The notes under the pieces: model-generated
What the model was told of the DNA's origin: nothing
Database searches by the model: none
What the model saw: the letters and a program-made list of their open reading frames with translations, nothing else
Assembly (NCBI GenBank): GCA_963640395.1
Contig: CAVHZH010000095.1
Coordinates: forward strand, 1 to 8,369
Reading direction: 5' to 3'
Length of the DNA stretch: 8,369 nt
Origin: W0P33-017 sp963640395
GTDB taxonomy: Bacteria > Bacillota > Clostridia > Lachnospirales > Lachnospiraceae
Position numbers and translations under genes: made by a program
Part shown: positions 5,174-8,369 of the stretch, in pieces
Position numbering within the stretch: the first letter of the stretch is position 1
Layout of the letters: every line of letters begins with the position of its first letter

Positions 5174-5214
5174 GTGTAATAGGAAATTCCGATGAATTTC
5201 CCATTACACAAAAA
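5169..5214. repeat. Long near-perfect inverted repeat downstream of hsp20
   Basis: TTTTTGTGTAAT (5169-5180) pairs perfectly with ATTACACAAAAA (5203-5214). Inside it, GGAAATTC (5182-5189) pairs perfectly with GAATTTCC (5194-5201) around CGAT, with a single mismatch between the two blocks. It shares its first T run with the hsp20 terminator. The structure looks like the end of a small dispersed repeat element rather than a second terminator, because the 3' arm ends in A residues. Confidence 0.7.
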
Positions 5215-5336
5215 GCCCTCCGGGCAGGATGCTCTTCTACGTTAGCACTTCATGCTCCCTCGCGGAATTGAAGTATATGCTTCGCATACCGCTCGGGCGC
5301 GCAAGTGTGCGGCTGGCACTTGTTTTCTGGCAATGA
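5215..5336. repeat. GC-richer stretch with small hairpins, no gene seen
   Basis: GCCC-TCC-GGGC (5215-5225) follows directly on the large inverted repeat. CAAGTG (5302-5307) and CACTTG (5317-5322) form another hairpin, followed by TTTT at 5323-5326, so a weak terminator for an unseen small transcript is possible. I find no open frame with a ribosome binding site here. Together with the 5169-5214 inverted repeat it may be one compound repeat or a small RNA locus; neither is proven. Confidence 0.35.
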
Positions 5337-5365
5337 TTGACTGTGAAGATCATAGATGTTAAACT
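5337..5365 (+). promoter_or_regulatory. Candidate promoter of the EAL-domain gene
   Basis: TTGACT (5337-5342) and TAAACT (5360-5365) are separated by 17 bases. The -35 is good (five of six) and the -10 is fair (four of six). It lies about 60 bases ahead of the gene start and after all the repeats, which makes it the best placed candidate. Confidence 0.5.
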
Positions 5366-5423
5366 GAATGCGTGGGTTTGCATCAGTACACTAGGAGTAA
5401 GTTATCAAGGAAAGCAGTAGATT

Positions 5424-7469
5424 ATGAAAACAGTTACATATCAAGGCAAGAAATATTCTGAGCCAGACGAAAGGGAACGGGATGTATTGGCAGCAGCCGG
5501 GATATTCACTATCCGCTATTATCCGCAGGACAAAGTGATGGTGTGTACGGATTTATCGGTAGAACGGCTCGGCTGTAAAAAATTGTATGCATCAATGCCA
5601 CAGAGCGCGTTGGATGAGCTTGTCATTCCGGAGGATGCGGCGACATGCATCAAATTGTTTGAGAAGATTGACAGGGGCGAAAAGCGGGCGGTTGCACATC
5701 TGAGAAACCGGCTGGACGGCGAGACGATCCGTGTGTCTTTGACGCTGACGGAGTCCGATGAGGGTGGAAAGCCCCTCAGCGCAATCGGAATTTTGGAAAA
5801 GCTGAGTGACGAGAGTGCATCGGCGGAATTGGTCTGCGCGTTGAGCGACAATTATCATTCCATCCATTTTGTTGATTATGAGAAGGATGTAGTCACACCC
5901 TACCGACTTGGCGATACGATTGAGCGTGAATATGGTGCATTTTTCAGGTCAGAGCCTACCTATGACGATGCGATCACCACCTATATCAGACAGACGGTGA
6001 TGCCGGAGGATCAGGAGGAGATGTTTGCGCTCTGCAAGAAAGAAAATCTTTTGGAGTATTTCAAGGAAAACAGCATATTGATCCATGATTTCCGGGCGTT
6101 CCGCAACGGAAAGGCGCAGTATTGCCAGATGAAGATTGTGAGCCTTTCACCGAGAGGTGAGCTGCACCGTGCGATTTACGGATTTTCGGATATCAACAGG
6201 GAAAAGTTAAAGGAACTGGAGCGTTATGTGTATATAGACCCGGTGACTGGCGGGGACAATTATTTCCGTTTCAAAAAATCGCTGGCAGAAAAGACAAAAC
6301 CCGGGTACATTTTAGCGATGGATATTCATTCGTTTAAGATTGTCAATTCGATTTGCGGAACGATGAAGGGCGATGAGATCCTGCGTGAGGTCTGGAAATG
6401 TGTCAGACAGAATCTTGGCAAAAACGATCTGGCAGCCCATGTCAATGCGGATCATTTTGTGATCTATTATGAACTGCAGTCGCGCGCTGAGGTCGCAGAG
6501 AAGCTGGAAATGATTACGATCCAGTTGAGCAAGTGTTCGAGTGTGCTCGGTGTGCCGCAGCAGATTCCGTACTTTGGTATCTCAGAGTGGACACCGGATA
6601 AAAAGATCGAGCAGACCTACAATGAGGCAAATATTGCCCGCCATGAGGTCAAGAACCGCAAGGATATCAACCATGCCTTCTTCAGTCAGGAGGACGCGAC
6701 GCGGATTCTGCATGAGAAGCAGATGGAGGATGCGTTTGAGTCATCGATCCGCGATCACCGGTTTGAAATCTGGTATCAGCCGAAATACAACCCGGACAGC
6801 AATGAGCTGGTCGGCGCGGAGGCGCTTGTGCGCTGGCGGAATCCAAAGGGTGGGCTGATATCGCCGGGACAGTTTATTCCGCTGTTTGAGCGCAATGGCA
6901 TGATCCGTTATCTGGATGAGTATGTGTTCCGCAATGTATGCCGGCAGCAGAAACGGTGGATGGACGAGGGGCAAGAACTGTTTCCGGTTTCGGTCAATCT
7001 GTCACGGGCGAGCCTGCATTTCCAGAGTGTGGCAGAACGCTATCGGAAGATCGCGGAGGAGATCGGCATTGATCCGAAGCTTGTTCCGATCGAGATCACG
7101 GAGACAGCAACCGTTAACAATAAGGCGATCGAGAAGTTGGCAGACTGCTTCTGTACCGCGGGATTTCCGCTGCATATCGATGATTTCGGCTCGGGATATT
7201 CCTCTTTTTCCGCGTTAAATACGATGCATTTTGATACGTTAAAGATCGATAAGAGCCTGATCGACTATATCGGCAATTACGGTGGCGACAGGCTGCTGGA
7301 GCATACGATCGCATTGGCAAGGGATCTCGGAATGCATGTGACCGCAGAGGGTGTAGAGAACAGGGAACAGGTATCATTTTTGCAGAAATTAAATTGCGAC
7401 AGTATACAGGGATTTTATTATTCCCGTCCACTGCCGCTGGAAGAATTTGAAAGGGTTTGTTCATGTTAG
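5424..7469 (+). CDS. c-di-GMP phosphodiesterase: PAS-like, degenerate GGDEF, intact EAL
   Basis: The 681-residue protein has no membrane segment or signal peptide and should be cytoplasmic. Residues 1-130 and 135-262 look like two PAS-type sensor folds (IPEDA and MPEDQ turns followed by long strands), assigned by pattern only. Residues 265-420 are a GGDEF domain that has lost its signature: NADHF (341-345) replaces GGDEF, and H302 replaces the second metal-site Asp near D300. It should not make c-di-GMP but might bind GTP. Residues 430-681 are an EAL domain with every catalytic position I can check: E466 in AEALVRW, N525 in VNLS, E557 in EITE, D586-D587 in DDFGSGYSS, K607 in KIDK, E642 in AEGVE and Q662 in QGFYYSRP. 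It should hydrolyse c-di-GMP to pGpG. The start follows AAGGAAAG (5408-5415). It is a single gene, convergent with pflA and 16 bases from its end. Confidence 0.92.
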   Translation: MKTVTYQGKKYSEPDERERDVLAAAGIFTIRYYPQDKVMVCTDLSVERLGCKKLYASMPQSALDELVIPEDAATCIKLFEKIDRGEKRAVAHLRNRLDGETIRVSLTLTESDEGGKPLSAIGILEKLSDESASAELVCALSDNYHSIHFVDYEKDVVTPYRLGDTIEREYGAFFRSEPTYDDAITTYIRQTVMPEDQEEMFALCKKENLLEYFKENSILIHDFRAFRNGKAQYCQMKIVSLSPRGELHRAIYGFSDINREKLKELERYVYIDPVTGGDNYFRFKKSLAEKTKPGYILAMDIHSFKIVNSICGTMKGDEILREVWKCVRQNLGKNDLAAHVNADHFVIYYELQSRAEVAEKLEMITIQLSKCSSVLGVPQQIPYFGISEWTPDKKIEQTYNEANIARHEVKNRKDINHAFFSQEDATRILHEKQMEDAFESSIRDHRFEIWYQPKYNPDSNELVGAEALVRWRNPKGGLISPGQFIPLFERNGMIRYLDEYVFRNVCRQQKRWMDEGQELFPVSVNLSRASLHFQSVAERYRKIAEEIGIDPKLVPIEITETATVNNKAIEKLADCFCTAGFPLHIDDFGSGYSSFSALNTMHFDTLKIDKSLIDYIGNYGGDRLLEHTIALARDLGMHVTAEGVENREQVSFLQKLNCDSIQGFYYSRPLPLEEFERVCSC

Positions 7470-7496
7470 GGAAACGCTGATTTAATCAGCATTTCC
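7470..7496. terminator. Hairpin between the convergent EAL gene and pflA
   Basis: GGAAA (7470-7474) with TTTCC (7492-7496) and GCTGATT (7476-7482) with AATCAGC (7484-7490) form an interrupted 12-bp stem with a single mismatch. It begins right after the EAL stop and overlaps the last codons of pflA. Downstream T residues are sparse on both strands, so termination would be weak, but the position suits a shared convergent terminator. Confidence 0.45.
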
Positions 7497-8304
7497 TTAG
7501 ATCGTTTTGGTCTATAGAATCGCTAGACATTGCTTGGCGGATGATCGATTCCGCCTCCTGCGCCTCGGATTTTGTGAGCTGGGGCGTATTTTTCAGGCGG
7601 TAATCCATGCCGAGATTGTCATATTTTACTTTTCCCATCGAATGATAGGGCAGCACCTCGAGCTTTTCGACGTTGTGCAGCGTGCGTAAAAACTGACCGA
7701 GCGCAGTCAGCTCTCCCGTATCAAACGTGATGCCGGGAACAACGACATGACGTATCCATACCGGTTTTCGGATGCGGTCCAGATAGCGCGCAAATGCCAG
7801 AATATTCTGGTTGCTGTGTCCGGTGAGTGAGCGGTGTTCCACGTCAGAAATGTGCTTGATGTCGAGCATAACAAGATCTGTCATTGCCAGCAGGCGGTCG
7901 ATCTGTGCCATGGACAGACGATGGATGGACTGCGGGGCAGAGGTATCCGAAACCGCGTCCGGCACACCCTCCGGGAACATGATCCCGGAGGTGTCCAGAC
8001 AGGTATGGATCCGGTGCTCCTTTGCCAGTGTAAACAGCTCCGTTAAAAAGTCGATCTGCAGCATCGGTTCTCCGCCGGTTGCAGTTATGCCGCCGGTACG
8101 GTAAAATGAGCGGTTACGCTCAAAGCGCGCGATAATCTCCGCAGCGGACATCTGCTGTCCGTCATCGGGATTCCAAGTGTCAGGGTTGTGGCAGTACAGA
8201 CACCGCATCGGGCATCCCTGAAAAAATATAACAAATCTGACACCGGGACCGTCAACTGTACCGAATGTTTCCAGAGAATGAATATTTCCCATCTGATTTT
8301 CCAT
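7486..8304 (-). CDS. pflA: Pyruvate formate-lyase activating enzyme (radical SAM)
   Basis: The 272-residue enzyme uses S-adenosylmethionine and a [4Fe-4S] cluster to install the glycyl radical on pyruvate formate-lyase, which splits pyruvate into acetyl-CoA and formate under anaerobic conditions. The N terminus GNIHSLETFGTVDGPG (6-21) is characteristic. The cluster ligands are C31, C35 and C38 in CPMRCLYC. The SAM-binding TGGEP (76-80), HTCLDTSG (100-107), TDLVMLDIKH (142-151), VWIRHVVVPG (182-191) and EVLPYHSMGK (216-225) follow in family order. I chose ATG at 8304 because GGAG (8314-8311) lies six bases upstream; an earlier in-frame ATG at 8340 lacks such a site. Compared with the E. coli enzyme (246 residues) there are about 19 extra residues between DTSG and TDLVML and a longer C-terminal tail. 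pflB normally precedes it and would lie just past the right edge. A generic glycyl-radical activase is less likely because the ferredoxin-like cluster insert is absent. Confidence 0.94.
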   Translation of the reverse strand: MENQMGNIHSLETFGTVDGPGVRFVIFFQGCPMRCLYCHNPDTWNPDDGQQMSAAEIIARFERNRSFYRTGGITATGGEPMLQIDFLTELFTLAKEHRIHTCLDTSGIMFPEGVPDAVSDTSAPQSIHRLSMAQIDRLLAMTDLVMLDIKHISDVEHRSLTGHSNQNILAFARYLDRIRKPVWIRHVVVPGITFDTGELTALGQFLRTLHNVEKLEVLPYHSMGKVKYDNLGMDYRLKNTPQLTKSEAQEAESIIRQAMSSDSIDQNDLRKC

Positions 8305-8333
8305 GAAAGTCTCCATTTGTAACTGTTCAGAGC

Positions 8334-8369
8334 CAAGCAAAATTTCATAAATCAGACGTGAAATGCTTG
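8334..8369. other. Partial hairpin upstream of pflA at the window edge
   Basis: CAAGC (8334-8338) pairs with GCTTG (8365-8369), and ATTTCA (8342-8347) pairs with TGAAAT (8359-8364), with a three-A bulge. It lies in the leader of pflA, between it and the presumed pflB. It may be an intercistronic processing or attenuation hairpin, or just part of a larger structure cut off by the edge. Confidence 0.35.

Noticed and set aside
5242..5250. TTAGCACTT resembling a CIRCE half-site downstream of hsp20
   Set aside because: No matching inverted half-site lies at the nine-base spacing, so it is not an operator.

Overview
The window looks like a chromosomal segment of an anaerobic Gram-positive bacterium in the Clostridia, most likely a Lachnospiraceae-type gut organism. 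The pointers are tRNA genes without an encoded CCA end, strong AGGAG-type ribosome binding sites, a perfect CIRCE heat-shock operator, a pyruvate formate-lyase activase, and a TRAP transporter. The family-level assignment is an inference from gene style, not a database match.

Layout from left to right. Positions 1-300 hold the end of a tRNA cluster (Val-TAC partial, Leu-TAA, Arg-ACG) closed by a long hairpin terminator. Positions 301-552 contain no gene but are dense in inverted repeats and palindromes, and probably include the promoter of the next operon. Positions 553-4051 form a plus-strand operon: a ThrH-type HAD phosphatase/phosphotransferase, a TRAP small membrane subunit (DctQ), and a 780-residue protein in which the TRAP large membrane subunit (DctM) runs in frame into a complete substrate-binding domain (DctP). 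The operon ends at a strong terminator that probably also works in reverse. Positions 4129-4501 (minus) are a decayed LysE-family exporter gene that lost its middle and its reading frame. Positions 4565-5173 are a heat-shock unit: a CIRCE operator over a good promoter, an AU-rich 5' leader hairpin, an Hsp20 chaperone gene, and a terminator. Positions 5169-5423 hold further inverted repeats and a candidate promoter. Positions 5424-7469 encode a soluble c-di-GMP phosphodiesterase with PAS-like sensors, a degenerate GGDEF domain and an intact EAL domain. Facing it on the minus strand is pflA (7486-8304); its usual partner pflB would lie beyond the right edge.

How the genes fit together. The thrH-dctQ-dctMP unit is the only multi-gene operon and the most unusual part of the window. 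The translationally joined DctM-DctP should carry its own binding protein outside the membrane, tethered by an acidic linker, replacing the free or lipid-anchored binding protein of ordinary TRAP systems. The substrate cannot be read from the sequence; the ThrH neighbour hints at an amino-acid or phosphorylated-metabolite link, but only weakly. The other genes are separate units for heat stress, second-messenger turnover and anaerobic pyruvate metabolism.
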